DNA of 64,000 nt from Salinicola tamaricis (GCF_003006155.1 NZ_CP023559.1:496001-560000); one strand, 5' to 3'. Positions 41,000 to 50,539 are shown, numbered from the stretch's first letter. The notes: generated by a model not told the origin, from the letters alone. A program made the numbers and translations.

Positions 41000-42041
41000 C
41001 CGCTATCGTCTCCTGTGTCAGCAGTGACTCCGAGGGGTCGCCAATCACCAGACGCGGCGGAATGATCGCCACCTCGCCGGTACGCTCGTCGGCGCGATCG
41101 AACCACTCGAAGCAGGTCGCAATCATCTTCTCCATGTCCTGACGCAACATGATGGTATCGAGGGGCAAACAGGCGGCGAAGGGGTCCCAGTCGAAACACG
41201 CCAGACGGACATGCCGTACCCGTTCTGGATGGGCGTGCCAGAACATGGCGAAGCCCTCGAAGGCGGTGATCGAGTTCACCAGCAGGGCAGCAGGCGGCCG
41301 ATCCGTGTCGGCAAAGAGCGCCTCGAGCGCGCTCTTTGCCGCCAGCGGACTGTAGCCGCAGCGCAGGATGTCGCTTGGCTCGACCTGGCGGGAACGCGCC
41401 TGGCACGCTGCCATGAAGCCCGCGACGCGCTGATCCGTCGCGTACTCAGACTCCCGGCCACCAAGAAAGATCACCCGCTCGTGGGCGGCAGTGCCATCCA
41501 GCAGCCACTGCGCCAGGCTGTTGGCACCGCCGACATTGTCGGTCACCACGGAGAAGGTATTGGCGCCCGGCAGGTCGACGTTGACACAGCGCACACCTCG
41601 GGCGAGACACAGCTGGTTGAGCGGCTCCGGATCACGCACGCCCGCTATCACCATCAGCTCCACCTGCTGCGCCACCAGTGTCTCGACGACCTGCGTCTCG
41701 ATCTCCTGGTCACGCTGGGTGCTGACCACGATCGGCACCAGCGAACGACGCCGCGCTTCGCTCTCGAAGCTCTCGATCAGGCCGGCAAAGAAGCGGTTGC
41801 GGTGATGGGGCACGATCATGCCGGCGAGCGACGACCGCTGCATGCGCAACCCCCTGGCGCGCTGGTTGGGCTGATAGTCCATCTGTCTGGCTACCGCCAG
41901 CACGTGCTCGGCCGTCGCCTCCTTGATGCGGTGCTGTCGCCAACTGCCGTTCAGCACGAAGCTGACCGTCGAGATCGAGGTCCCCGCCGCCTGGGCCAGG
42001 TCTCGAATCGTAATGCCCCCTTTCCGGGTCGCCTTGGTCAT
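40974..42041 (-). CDS. LacI-family repressor of the sugar ABC locus
   Basis: About 355 residues starting MTKATRKGGITIRDLAQAAG. The DNA-binding helix-turn-helix is ITIRDLAQAAGTSISTVSFV with the hinge region ARGLRMQRSSLAGMIVPHH, then a periplasmic-binding-protein-like domain for a sugar effector. The start at 42041 is chosen because the family begins just before the helix-turn-helix; an upstream extension has no match. A near-perfect palindrome at 42116-42133, 75 bases upstream and in the divergent intergenic region, is a good candidate operator. It probably represses both itself with the kinase and the transporter operon on the other strand. Confidence 0.88.
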   Translation of the reverse strand: MTKATRKGGITIRDLAQAAGTSISTVSFVLNGSWRQHRIKEATAEHVLAVARQMDYQPNQRARGLRMQRSSLAGMIVPHHRNRFFAGLIESFESEARRRSLVPIVVSTQRDQEIETQVVETLVAQQVELMVIAGVRDPEPLNQLCLARGVRCVNVDLPGANTFSVVTDNVGGANSLAQWLLDGTAAHERVIFLGGRESEYATDQRVAGFMAACQARSRQVEPSDILRCGYSPLAAKSALEALFADTDRPPAALLVNSITAFEGFAMFWHAHPERVRHVRLACFDWDPFAACLPLDTIMLRQDMEKMIATCFEWFDRADERTGEVAIIPPRLVIGDPSESLLTQETIADADPHHPR

Positions 42042-42115
42042 AGCGGTCTCCAACGCCGGGGCGCCAGCCGGTGATATGTGACTAAAGACGATGCCACGAT
42101 CGCATTGACGCCACA

Positions 42116-42133
42116 AGCTAAAAGGTTTTTGCT
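42116..42133. promoter_or_regulatory. Candidate LacI-family operator in the divergent sugar-locus promoter
   Basis: AGCTAAAAGGTTTTTGCT: the two 8-base arms match at 7 of 8 positions around a central GG. LacI-family operators have this size and form. A possible -35 box, TTGACG, is at 42105-42110 just before it, so binding would block the binding-protein operon. The remaining intergenic sequence shows nothing else clear. Confidence 0.6.
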
Positions 42134-42264
42134 AATAACCGCAGCGGGTGACACGACCGCCTGACGGCCCAACCAGCAGCGACGTCGCAGGCACGGCCAC
42201 CTGGCTATCACCCAACGACACCGCGCAAGGCAACGCCCACAACAACAGCAATGGGAGACTGCAC

Positions 42265-43268
42265 ATGACTCGCATCAAACGCCCGCGCCGCTGGCTACCT
42301 CTCGCCGCCACCGCCCTGTGCCTGGCGCTGACGACAGGACCCGCGCTCGCCAAGGACTCACCATCGGCGTGGTTGCCAAGATCGGCGGAATCCCTTGGTT
42401 CAATGCCATGGAGGCCGGTATCGAGGAGCGCGCCAAGGCGCTGGACGTGAACGCCTTCATGGTAGGTCCGACCAGTGCCGACCCCGCCCTGCAGGTGCGC
42501 GCCATCGAAGACCTGATCGCCCAGGGCGTAGATGTGATCGGTGTGGTACCCAACGATGCCCAGGTGCTCGAGCCGGTACTGGCTCGTGCCCGGGAACAGG
42601 GCATCATCGTGCTGACCCATGAATCCCCCGATCAGAAGAACGTCGACTGGGACTTCGAGCTCGCCTCGGTCAAAGGTTTCGGCGCTGCGTATGGCAAGCG
42701 GCTAGGCGAATTGATGGACGGCAGCGGCAAATACGCGGTGTTCGTCGGCGGGCTCAGCGTGCCCCTGCACAATGCCTGGGCCGATGCTGCCATCGCCTAT
42801 ATCAAGGCGCACTACCCCGACATGCAGCTGTCCGGTGATCGCTACGGCGTGGCGGAGGATGTCGACGCTTCCCGGCGCACCGCCCTCGACCTGATGCGTG
42901 CTCATGATGACCTCGGCGGCATTCTGGCCTTCGGCAGCCAGGGCCCGATCGGCGCAGCCCGGGCCGTGAAAGAGCGCCGCCGCAGCGGCGAAGTCGTGGT
43001 GCTCGGCCCCTTCTCCCCTGGCCAAGGTCGCCGCCTGGTGCATGACGGCGTACTCAGCGGCGGCTTCATGTGGAATCCGAAACAAGCCGGCGAAGTCTTC
43101 GTCACCCTTGGCACCCTGTTGGCCGAAGGCAAGCAGTTGCAAGACGGGATGCAGATCGAGGGCCTCGGCGTGATCCATCCCGACGTCAAACATCGCGACA
43201 TCATTGTCGACCAGTTGGTCGAGATCAACGACAAGACCGTCGACGAGCTGGCCGCGCTCGGCCTCTGA
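42265..43268 (+). CDS. Periplasmic sugar-binding protein of an ABC transporter (one frame break)
   Basis: Starts MTRIKRPRRWLPLAATALCL with a signal peptide ending GPALA near residue 29. One base is missing near 42357; after it the mature protein reads LTIGVVAKIGGIPWFNAMEAGIEERA. The rest (VGPTSADPALQVRAIEDLIA, VDVIGVVPND, GSGKYAVFVGG, GILAFGSQGPIGAARAVKE) is a cluster B sugar-binding protein, similar in form to autoinducer-2/ribose/rhamnose binding proteins. It captures a sugar in the periplasm for the transporter encoded next. The ligand is not known; the 3-epimerase downstream suggests a ketohexose. Confidence 0.83.
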
Positions 43269-43340
43269 CGCCACGCGTCGGCGCCCCATCAGCGGGGTAC
43301 CGGCGCCCCCGTCTCCCCCAGAATCACGCCAGAGGTGGCC

Positions 43341-44870
43341 ATGCGCACCCCGACTCACTCACAGCCCGACGACATCGATCCAGGCCCCTGGCTACTACGC
43401 CTCGAGCACGTCTCCAAGCGCTTTGGCGGGGTCCAGGCCCTGGACGACATCACCTTCAACGTACGTCCCGGCGAGGTGCTGTGCCTGGCCGGCGAAAATG
43501 GCTGCGGCAAGTCCACACTGATCAAGACGATCAGTGGCGTTCACGCCCCCGAGCCCGGCGCTCTCATGCAGTGGGACGGCGAGGACATGCTCGGCATCGA
43601 CCCGGCCCGCGCCCGGGAGCTGGGCATTCAGGTCATCTGGCAGGACCTGGCCCTGTTCCCCGAGATGAGCGTGGCCGAAAACATCGCCTTCGAGCGCAAT
43701 CTCGGCCGCCGGCCGCGGCTGGTCAAGACCACGGCGATGCGCGCGCAGGCCGCTGAGATTCTCGACAGTCTGGGCGTGAACATCGACCATGGACGCTCGG
43801 GTGGCCTCGCTGTCGATCGCCAACCGGCAGTTGGTGGCCATCGCCCGGGCGCTGGTCGCCAACGCCCGGCTGGTGTTCATGGACGAGCCCACCGCCTCGC
43901 TGTCGCGGCACGAGACCGAGGCACTGATCGACATCGTGCGGCGACTCTCGGCACAGGGCATCGCGGTGGTATTCGTCAGTCACCGCCTGGCCGAGGTGCT
44001 GGATATCTGCTCCCGGGTCACGGTGCTGCGCGACGGCCGCTACGTTGGCACTTACGCCACCGACGGCATGACCCAGTCACGCCTGACCGAGTTGATGACC
44101 GGCCGTCAATTCGACTACCAGACCCGGCCCGCGCCGACAGCCAGCGGCGAGCCCCGGCTAACGGTCAGAGGGCTGACCCGCCAGGGCGAGTATCAGGATA
44201 TCGATCTCGACATTCGCCCCGGCGAGATCGTCGGCCTGACCGGGCGCCTGGGCGCGGGCGCACCGAACTGGCGCTATCGCTGTTCGGCATGCGCAGGCCC
44301 GAACGCGGACAGATCCTGCTCGACGGGCGACCGCTGAGGATGGCCTCCAATCGCGATGCCATCCGGGCCGGCATCGCCTATGTCTCCGAGGATCGGCTCT
44401 CCCTCGGCCTGGTGCAGCAGCAAGCCATCGCCGACAACATCGCCATCACCGTGCTCGGCCGCCTGCTGAACCGGGCCGGACTGCTCTCGCCGCGCCGGCA
44501 AACCGGCCTGGTGGCGGACTGGGTTCGACGCCTCGAGGTCAAGATCGGCACGCCCCAGGACCCGGTCTCCAGCCTCTCCGGCGGCAACCAGCAGCGCATC
44601 GTGCTCGCCAAGTGGCTAGCCACCGAGCCGCGCCTGTTGATTCTCGATAGCCCCACCGTGGGGGTGGACGTCGGCGCGCGTGCCGGCATCTTCGAGATCG
44701 TCGGCGAGCTTGCCGCCCAGGGCATGGCGATCCTGCTGATCTCGGACGAAACCCCGGAGGTCTATTTCAACACCGACCGCGTGCTGCACATGCGCGACGG
44801 TCGTCTGGTCGAGTCGTTCATTCCCGCCAACACCGAGCTCGAGCAGATCGAGGAGGCTGTCCATGCGTAA
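43341..44870 (+). CDS. Sugar ABC transporter ATPase, RbsA/XylG type (two frame breaks)
   Basis: About 510 residues with two ATPase halves. First half: Walker A GENGCGKST, VIWQDLALFPEMSV, LSIANRQLVAIARAL and Walker B LVFMDEPTAS. Second half: a degenerate Walker A (LTGRLGAGRTE), as is usual in this group, SEDRLSLGL, LSGGNQQRIVLAKW and LLILDSPTVGVD. An extra C near 43787 and a missing C near 44260 break the frame, but all motifs are intact once corrected. The start is the ATG at 43341, after AGAGG; it overlaps the first permease by eight bases at its end. It powers sugar import. Confidence 0.85.
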   Translation: MRTPTHSQPDDIDPGPWLLRLEHVSKRFGGVQALDDITFNVRPGEVLCLAGENGCGKSTLIKTISGVHAPEPGALMQWDGEDMLGIDPARARELGIQVIWQDLALFPEMSVAENIAFERNLGRRPRLVKTTAMRAQAAEILDSLGVNIDHGRSGGLAVDRQPAVGGHRPGAGRQRPAGVHGRAHRLAVAARDRGTDRHRAATLGTGHRGGIRQSPPGRGAGYLLPGHGAARRPLRWHLRHRRHDPVTPDRVDDRPSIRLPDPARADSQRRAPANGQRADPPGRVSGYRSRHSPRRDRRPDRAPGRGRTELALSLFGMRRPERGQILLDGRPLRMASNRDAIRAGIAYVSEDRLSLGLVQQQAIADNIAITVLGRLLNRAGLLSPRRQTGLVADWVRRLEVKIGTPQDPVSSLSGGNQQRIVLAKWLATEPRLLILDSPTVGVDVGARAGIFEIVGELAAQGMAILLISDETPEVYFNTDRVLHMRDGRLVESFIPANTELEQIEEAVHA

Positions 44871-45885
44871 ATTCCTGCCCCGCCTGGGCAGCACGGAGCT
44901 GTGGCTGATCGCCGTGATCGCGGTGATCTGCGGCGGGCTCGCGCTGACCACCGACACCTTCCTGACGCTGGTCAACCTGCTCGACCTGCTCAACTACTCG
45001 GCGGTCAACGTGATTTTCGCCGCCGGCCTGCTGGTGGTGCTGGTCGCAGGCGGTATCGACATCTCCTTCGCCGTGGCTGCCTCGGTGGTGCAGTATCTGG
45101 TCGCCACCACGCTGCTGAGTCTCGGCGGTGGCGGCTGGGCGCTCGGCTTCGCCCTGTCGATCGGCTTCGGTGCCCTGCTGGGCGCCTTCAACGCCGCCCT
45201 CATCTATCACTTCCGCATCATCTCGATCGTGGTGACCATCGCCACCTTCAACTTGTTCTTCGGCTTGCTGATGTTCTTCACCGATGGGGTGTCGATCTAC
45301 AACCTGCCTGATTGGCTGGTGGAGCGTGTAGTGCTGTTCGAGCACGAAACCGCCAATGGCTGGGCCGAACTGACGCTGCCGGTGGCGATCATGGCCGTGG
45401 TGGTGCTGGCGACCTGGCTGCTGCTGCGCCGCCTGACCTTGGGTCGTCAGCTATTCGCCATGGGCGACAATCCAGAAGCCGCCCGCCGCCTGGGTATCAG
45501 TATCGGCAAGATGCACTACCTGGCTTACGGTTGGCTCGGGGCGTGCGCCGGCATCGCTGGGCTGATGCAGATGCACTACGCCCAGGAAGTCGTGCCCAAT
45601 GCGCTGTACGGGCGCGAGCTGGAGGTCCTCGCCGCGGTGGTGTTGGGCGGTGCGCGCCTGGGCGGCGGGCGCGGCACGCTGCTGGGGGCGGTACTGGGCC
45701 TGGCGCTGATCGCCATTACTCAGAACGGACTCAACCTCCTGGGCATCTCACCCTACGCCTTCCGCATGATCGTCGGCGCCATCATTCTGATCGCCATCTG
45801 CATGTCGGGAGAAACCCTCGACGTCCTGCGCGCCCGTCTTGCCCGCCGGCGTACCATCACGCGTCAGCAGGAGGCACTGTCATGA
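44863..45885 (+). CDS. Sugar ABC transporter permease 1
   Basis: 340 residues, mostly hydrophobic, with about nine membrane segments. The region VVLVAGGIDISFAVAASVVQ matches the conserved 'GGIDLSVG' area of ribose-type permeases, and GLGISIGKMHYLAYGWLG-like and YGRELEVLAAVVLGGARLGG regions are also typical. It overlaps the ATPase by eight bases and the second permease by four (ATGA). Two different permeases mean the channel is a heterodimer, as in AI-2 (LsrC/LsrD) and rhamnose systems. Confidence 0.87.
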   Translation: MRKFLPRLGSTELWLIAVIAVICGGLALTTDTFLTLVNLLDLLNYSAVNVIFAAGLLVVLVAGGIDISFAVAASVVQYLVATTLLSLGGGGWALGFALSIGFGALLGAFNAALIYHFRIISIVVTIATFNLFFGLLMFFTDGVSIYNLPDWLVERVVLFEHETANGWAELTLPVAIMAVVVLATWLLLRRLTLGRQLFAMGDNPEAARRLGISIGKMHYLAYGWLGACAGIAGLMQMHYAQEVVPNALYGRELEVLAAVVLGGARLGGGRGTLLGAVLGLALIAITQNGLNLLGISPYAFRMIVGAIILIAICMSGETLDVLRARLARRRTITRQQEALS

Positions 45886-46904
45886 GTCAGACCGTGATCT
45901 CGCGTCTTCTGAACCACACGGCTCGCGGCCCGCGCCCCACGACCGCGGGCGGTGAGCTGGCCGGCATGGGGGTCGTGCTAGGGGTTCTGGTGGTGATCTT
46001 CAGCCTGCTCTCGGATCGCTTCCTGACCGGCGCCACCTTCTCCTCGATCGCCTTTCAGCTCCCCGAACTGGGCCTGCTGGCGCTGGCCATGCTGATCCCG
46101 TTGCTATCCGGCGGACTCAATCTGGCGATCACCTTCTCGGCAAACATCTCGGCCCTGGTGATGGCCTGGGTGATCGGCTGGCTGGGTGGTACCGAGGCCG
46201 GCATGGGCGGGATCCTGCTGGGCATACTGGCAGCGCTGCTCAGCGGCGCTCTGATCGGCTGGGCGCTGGGGGCGATCGTCGCCTATACCGGCGCGCACCC
46301 GATCCTTGCCTCGCTGGCGATGATGATCTTCCTGCGCGGGCTGGGCGAGTTCCTCACCCGTGGCGGCAGCATATCGGGCTTCCCCGAGGCGCTGGTGGGC
46401 CTCGGTCAGGGCACCTGGCTCGGCATCCCCTTGCCGCTTTGGGTGTTCGCCGCCTGCGCCGCTCTTTGGGCGCTGATCCTCAATCGTACCCGCCTGGGTT
46501 TCTCGATATACATGCTGGGCTCGAATACCGAAGCCACGCGCTACTCCGGCATCAGCACGCGACGCGCCCTGACCCTGGTCTATGTGCTCTCCGGCGTCAT
46601 GTGCGCCGTCGCCGGGATCATCATGGCCAGCCGCTTCAACTCGGTGCGCGTCGGCCACGGCGAAGCCTACCTGCTGATCACTGTGCTGGCCTGTTTCCTC
46701 GGCCGAGTCGACCCCTTCGGCGGCTTCGGCCGTGTGGCCCCGGTGGTGATGGCGCTGATCATCCTGCAAGTGATCAGCTCCGGCCTCAACCTGCTCGGGA
46801 CCAATCAGCACCTCGCCACGGCCCTGTGGGGCGGGATTCTCATCGCCGTGATGGTGGTGCGCTACCTGTGGGGTCGGCTCCGTGATCGTCGCCGACATCG
46901 CTGA
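45882..46904 (+). CDS. Sugar ABC transporter permease 2
   Basis: 340 residues starting MSQTVISRLLNHTARG, with about nine to ten membrane segments. Contains LLSGGLNLAITFSANISALV (the GGLNLA form of the conserved substrate-loop motif) and ACFLGRVDPFGGFGRVAPVV. It belongs to the same ribose-type permease family as its neighbour but is clearly different in sequence. The start overlaps the previous stop as ATGA, indicating translational coupling. It would pair with permease 1. Confidence 0.87.
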   Translation: MSQTVISRLLNHTARGPRPTTAGGELAGMGVVLGVLVVIFSLLSDRFLTGATFSSIAFQLPELGLLALAMLIPLLSGGLNLAITFSANISALVMAWVIGWLGGTEAGMGGILLGILAALLSGALIGWALGAIVAYTGAHPILASLAMMIFLRGLGEFLTRGGSISGFPEALVGLGQGTWLGIPLPLWVFAACAALWALILNRTRLGFSIYMLGSNTEATRYSGISTRRALTLVYVLSGVMCAVAGIIMASRFNSVRVGHGEAYLLITVLACFLGRVDPFGGFGRVAPVVMALIILQVISSGLNLLGTNQHLATALWGGILIAVMVVRYLWGRLRDRRRHR

Positions 46905-46983
46905 CGCTGCGCAGCGCCGTCACGGCTGGGTGTGATTCACGACATCGATCTATCCAAGACATCAACGACAGAAGGATGAACCT

Positions 46984-47838
46984 ATGAGTGTCACTGGCTT
47001 TGGTGTGCACACCGCCATGTGGGCCATGGAGTGGAACCGGGAGGCCGCCGAATTCGCGATCCCGGAAGCGGTCAAGCACGATATCGATTTCCTCGAGATC
47101 ACCATGCTCGACCCCGAGGGGGTGGACACTGCGCATACTCGTCGTCTACTGGAGCAATCCGAGGTGGCGTGCGTCTGCTCGCTCGGGCTACCGCTGGACA
47201 AGCTACCTACCAACAACCCCGAGGGGGCCCTGGATTTTCTCACTATGGCCATCGACAAGTCGGCCGAGATCGGCGCCAAGGCCATGAGCGGGGTCATCTA
47301 CGGGGGTATCGGTCAGCGCACCGGCCAGCGCCCCACCGAGAAGGAGTTCGATGACACCGCACGCGTGGTGGCACGTGCCGCCGCCTACGCCCGCTCGAAG
47401 GGCATGCTGTATGGGCTGGAAGCGGTCAATCGCTACGAGAATCACCTGATCAACACCGCCGACCAGGCGGTCAGGCTGTGCGAGAAGGTCGGCGCCGAGA
47501 ACGTCTTCGTGCACCTCGACACCTACCACATGAACATCGAGGAAAAAGGTATCGCCCAGGGCATTCTTCGCGCCCGCGAGCACCTCAAGTACATCCACCT
47601 CTCCGCCTCGGATCGTGGCACTCCCGGCCGCGACACCATCGCCTGGGACGAGGTCTTCGCCGCCCTCGCCGCCATCGACTTCAAGGGTGGCATGGCCATG
47701 GAGAGCTTCATCACCGTGCCACCGCAAGTGGCCAGCGCGCTCTCGGTCTGGCGCGATGTCGCTCCCTCCCGCGAGGAGGTGCTGACCGATGGGCTCGGCT
47801 ATCTGCGGATGAAGGCCAGTCAGTACGGCCTGATCTAA
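46984..47838 (+). CDS. D-psicose/D-tagatose 3-epimerase-like sugar isomerase
   Basis: 284 residues, a TIM-barrel enzyme. The four metal ligands are in place: E146 (YGLEAVNRYENH), D179 (VHLDTYHMN), H205 (KYIHLS) and E240 (MAMESF). E152, H182 and R211 match substrate contacts known in this family. As I recall, the spacing equals that of the Agrobacterium psicose 3-epimerase with a constant shift of four residues. Such enzymes interconvert ketohexoses at C3, for example psicose (allulose) and fructose. Its place after a sugar ABC transporter, with a kinase and repressor nearby, suggests entry of a rare ketose into central metabolism. Other ketoses, or ribulose-type sugars, are possible. Confidence 0.85.
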   Translation: MSVTGFGVHTAMWAMEWNREAAEFAIPEAVKHDIDFLEITMLDPEGVDTAHTRRLLEQSEVACVCSLGLPLDKLPTNNPEGALDFLTMAIDKSAEIGAKAMSGVIYGGIGQRTGQRPTEKEFDDTARVVARAAAYARSKGMLYGLEAVNRYENHLINTADQAVRLCEKVGAENVFVHLDTYHMNIEEKGIAQGILRAREHLKYIHLSASDRGTPGRDTIAWDEVFAALAAIDFKGGMAMESFITVPPQVASALSVWRDVAPSREEVLTDGLGYLRMKASQYGLI

Positions 47839-47849
47839 GCGCCCAGACG

Positions 47850-47877
47850 CATCGGGGAGCCCGCAGGCTCCCCGATG
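47850..47877. terminator. Perfect 12-bp hairpin between convergent epimerase and tsx genes
   Basis: CATCGGGGAGCC and GGCTCCCCGATG form a perfect stem around a CGCA loop. There is no T-run, so it is either a weak bidirectional terminator or an RNA-stabilising stem at the 3' ends of both convergent transcripts. Confidence 0.6.
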
Positions 47878-47903
47878 ACGCGACGGCTCGACAGGCAGGC
47901 CGA

Positions 47904-48866
47904 TCAGAACTGCCAGCCGACGCCCAGATAGTACCCCCAGCCGGTAGAGCGCAGCTCGAAGCTTTCCCCACTGGCATTGGGGAAGGGCGCGGTGACGCCG
48001 TCGTTCCACTGCCCGCCGTTATGGAAGTAGCGCGCCACCGCCATGAAGCGCAGGTGAGTGAACTGGTACAGCAGCACGTTGGTGGCCACCGTCGACTCGT
48101 TGGTACGTACCGAGTTGCCATCACCCAGGTCCGAGCCGAAGTCGTGGTTGGTGAAGCCGACATAGACCAGCGAGGCGCCGTTGTCGAAAGTGCCCAGCGG
48201 ATAGGAGTAGTTGAGCTGGGCGCGATAGCCGTCCCAGGAGTTCTCGTTGGCGGCGCCGTAGTTCTCCCACTGGCGACGCTTGTAGAAGTTGAACGAGAGC
48301 CCCAGCGGCGAGCCGGTGTCAATATCGGTCCCCAGCCCCGCATAGAGCGTGTTCTGGCGATTGTCGCTGTTGTGACCCCAGTCGAAGATGTAGTCGAAGG
48401 TGACGAACCACTCCTTGAACGGCCCGAAACTGAGATCCTGCCCGGTCATGTCGTCGATCGACAGTCGCGGCTCCAGCTCCATGAAGACCGGCGAGCCCTT
48501 GTCGAAGATGCCGCGGTCGGGGCGATTGCCGATGCCGAAGAATTTGGGAAAGTCGATATAGCCGTAGAGATCCAGGGGCCCCTTACGGCCGAAGAATTCG
48601 TACTCGAGATAGATATCGTCGATCTGCTGCGGGCCGAAGCGAATGTTCTTGCTGCCGATGACGGTCAGGTTCTGGTGGTACCAGTCGGAGAGATAAGGGC
48701 CGTCCGCGGTCTCATCCACCGCCTGCGGTCCCTCGGCAGGTGTTTCCTGCTCGATCACCGGCGCACTGCCCTGCTCGCTCGCGTCGTCGGCCGCCCATGC
48801 CGGCGTGACCGCCAGCCCCCACAGCGCCAGCAGGACGCTGGCCTTGCTCATGCCGTTCCCGTTCAT
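47904..48866 (-). CDS. tsx: Tsx-like nucleoside-specific outer membrane channel
   Basis: About 320 residues with a signal peptide ending TPAWA, an acidic linker, then a beta-barrel starting PYLSDWYHQNLTVIGSKN and ending with the terminal aromatic YYLGVGWQF. The stretches IDDIYLEYEFFGRKGPLDLYG, FGPFKEWFVTFDYIFDWGHN and YGAANENSWDGYRAQLNYSY are typical of Tsx. It lets nucleosides cross the outer membrane and supplies NupC. I chose the start at 48866 (MNGNGMSK) because GGAG lies just upstream; an ATG at 48878 is possible. It is divergent from nupC across 316 bases that also carry copy B of the shared element. Confidence 0.88.
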   Translation of the reverse strand: MNGNGMSKASVLLALWGLAVTPAWAADDASEQGSAPVIEQETPAEGPQAVDETADGPYLSDWYHQNLTVIGSKNIRFGPQQIDDIYLEYEFFGRKGPLDLYGYIDFPKFFGIGNRPDRGIFDKGSPVFMELEPRLSIDDMTGQDLSFGPFKEWFVTFDYIFDWGHNSDNRQNTLYAGLGTDIDTGSPLGLSFNFYKRRQWENYGAANENSWDGYRAQLNYSYPLGTFDNGASLVYVGFTNHDFGSDLGDGNSVRTNESTVATNVLLYQFTHLRFMAVARYFHNGGQWNDGVTAPFPNASGESFELRSTGWGYYLGVGWQF

Positions 48867-49064
48867 GTCCTCTCCCATGCCTCGTTGTTGTCTGTTGTCA
48901 TGGCGTCATTGTTATCGCGCCAGGATTGTTGTCGCGGCGTCACTGCCGGTGCGCCTTAGCGCCAGGTTCATCTCCGCCCTGCCAGCGCCGCGCCAGGGTG
49001 CCCTGCTCGGCGCGCAGCCCTGCCGCCGCGGAGCGGCCAGACAGACAAGGAGCGATGATGTCAC

Positions 49065-49128
49065 TCACTCTATGGCGTTGTCAGAATAAAAACAATAAGT
49101 GACTAGACAAACATAAAAATGTTAAAAA
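49065..49128. promoter_or_regulatory. Shared regulatory element, copy B (upstream of nupC)
   Basis: Aligned to copy A at 40163-40226 with 50 of 64 identical bases and no gaps. It ends 54 bases before the nupC start, a normal operator/promoter distance, and contains the small palindrome AACATAAAAATGTT (49110-49123). Its TGTTAAAA half resembles the half-site of the E. coli DeoR operator. The rest of the 316-base tsx-nupC gap shows no gene. Confidence 0.68.
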
Positions 49129-49182
49129 GCGCACACAGAACCGCAATTCCTCCTCTCCGAGACCAACACCAAGGACAACAAC

Positions 49183-50454
49183 ATGACACTCATCATGGGT
49201 CTGGTCGGCGTCGTCGTTCTGCTGCTGATCGCGCTCGCCTTCTCGAGCGACCGCAAGGCGATCCGGCTGCGCACCGTGGCCGGCGCCTTTCTGATTCAGG
49301 CCGGTATCGGCGCCTTCGTGCTCTACGTGCCGGTGGGCAAGAGCGTGCTCGGTGCCATCTCCGGGGCGGTCAGTCAGGTCATCAGCTACGCCAACGACGG
49401 CATCGGCTTTCTCTTCGGCAATCTCGCCGACCCCAGCAACATCGGCTTCGTCTTCGCCATCAAGGTGCTGCCGATCATCATCTTCTTCTCCTCGCTGACC
49501 GCGGTGCTCTATTACCTGGGCATCATGCAGTGGGTGGTGCGCATCCTCGGCGGCGCGCTGCAGAAGGTGCTCGGCACCTCGCGCACCGAGTCACTCTCGG
49601 CCACCGCCAACGTCTTCGTCGGCCAGACCGAAGCGCCGCTGGTGGTGCGGCCGTTCCTCGCCAACATGACCAAGTCCGAGCTGTTCGCGGTGATGTGCGG
49701 CGGGCTCGCCTCGGTGGCCGGCTCGGTGCTGGCCGGGTATGCCGAGCTCGGCATCCCGATGGAGTACCTGATCGCGGCGTCGTTCATGGCCGCCCCCGGC
49801 GGGCTGCTGTTCGCCAAGATCCTGATGCCCGAAACCGAGACTCCGGACGACCACACCGGCAAGGCCAAGGAGGTGCTCGAGGCCGAGGACAAACCGGCCA
49901 ACGTACTCGACGCCGCGGCCACCGGGGCTTCTTCGGGGCTGATGCTGGCCGCTAACGTGGGCGCCATGCTGCTCGCCTTCATCGGCCTGATCGCGCTGAT
50001 CGACGGCATTCTCGGCGGTGTCGGTGGCTGGTTCGGCGTCGATTCGCTGAGCCTCTCGATGATCCTCGGTTGGCTCTTCTCGCCGCTCGCTTTCCTGCTC
50101 GGCATCCCCTGGCACGAAGCCACCCTGGCCGGCTCCTTCATCGGTCAGAAGCTGGTGGTCAATGAGTTCGTCGCCTATATCAACCTGGCGCCCTACATCA
50201 GCGGCGACACCCTGGTGGCGGAGACAGGCAAGGCGATGTCGGCACACACCGCGGCGATCCTGTCGTTCGCCCTGTGCGGCTTCGCCAACCTCTCCTCGAT
50301 CGCGATCCTGCTCGGCGGCCTCGGCACGCTGGCACCCAACCGCCGCCACGAGATCGCCCGCTACGGGCTAAAGGCGGTGCTCGCCGGCACCCTCTCCAAC
50401 CTGATGTCGGCGACCCTGGCAGGCATCTTCCTGGCCCTGGCCGGTACTGCCTGA
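49183..50454 (+). CDS. nupC: NupC-type concentrative nucleoside transporter
   Basis: 423 residues, the usual length, with about ten membrane segments. Conserved concentrative-transporter motifs are seen: [13 protein letters not shown] (substrate hairpin), NEFVAY ([12 protein letters not shown]) and [19 protein letters not shown]. These proteins import nucleosides with a proton or sodium ion. The start follows AAGGA. It is the first gene of the run toward deoC, but a 253-base gap with a hairpin and a structured element lies between them, so expression may be partly uncoupled. Confidence 0.92.
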   Translation: MTLIMGLVGVVVLLLIALAFSSDRKAIRLRTVAGAFLIQAGIGAFVLYVPVGKSVLGAISGAVSQVISYANDGIGFLFGNLADPSNIGFVFAIKVLPIIIFFSSLTAVLYYLGIMQWVVRILGGALQKVLGTSRTESLSATANVFVGQTEAPLVVRPFLANMTKSELFAVMCGGLASVAGSVLAGYAELGIPMEYLIAASFMAAPGGLLFAKILMPETETPDDHTGKAKEVLEAEDKPANVLDAAATGASSGLMLAANVGAMLLAFIGLIALIDGILGGVGGWFGVDSLSLSMILGWLFSPLAFLLGIPWHEATLAGSFIGQKLVVNEFVAYINLAPYISGDTLVAETGKAMSAHTAAILSFALCGFANLSSIAILLGGLGTLAPNRRHEIARYGLKAVLAGTLSNLMSATLAGIFLALAGTA

Positions 50455-50476
50455 GCCCGCGGGCCCGACACGAACC

Positions 50477-50502
50477 GGGGCGGCAGGGACAGACGCCGCC
50501 CC
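50477..50502 (+). terminator. GC-rich hairpin after nupC
   Basis: GGGGCGGC and GCCGCCCC pair perfectly around a ten-base loop, 22 bases after the nupC stop. No immediate T-run; a TTTT stretch is 20 bases later. Possible attenuator between nupC and deoC. Confidence 0.4.
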
Positions 50503-50539
50503 ACTCGCCCGGGCCGCCCTCTTTTCCTCTCTGCGCGTA

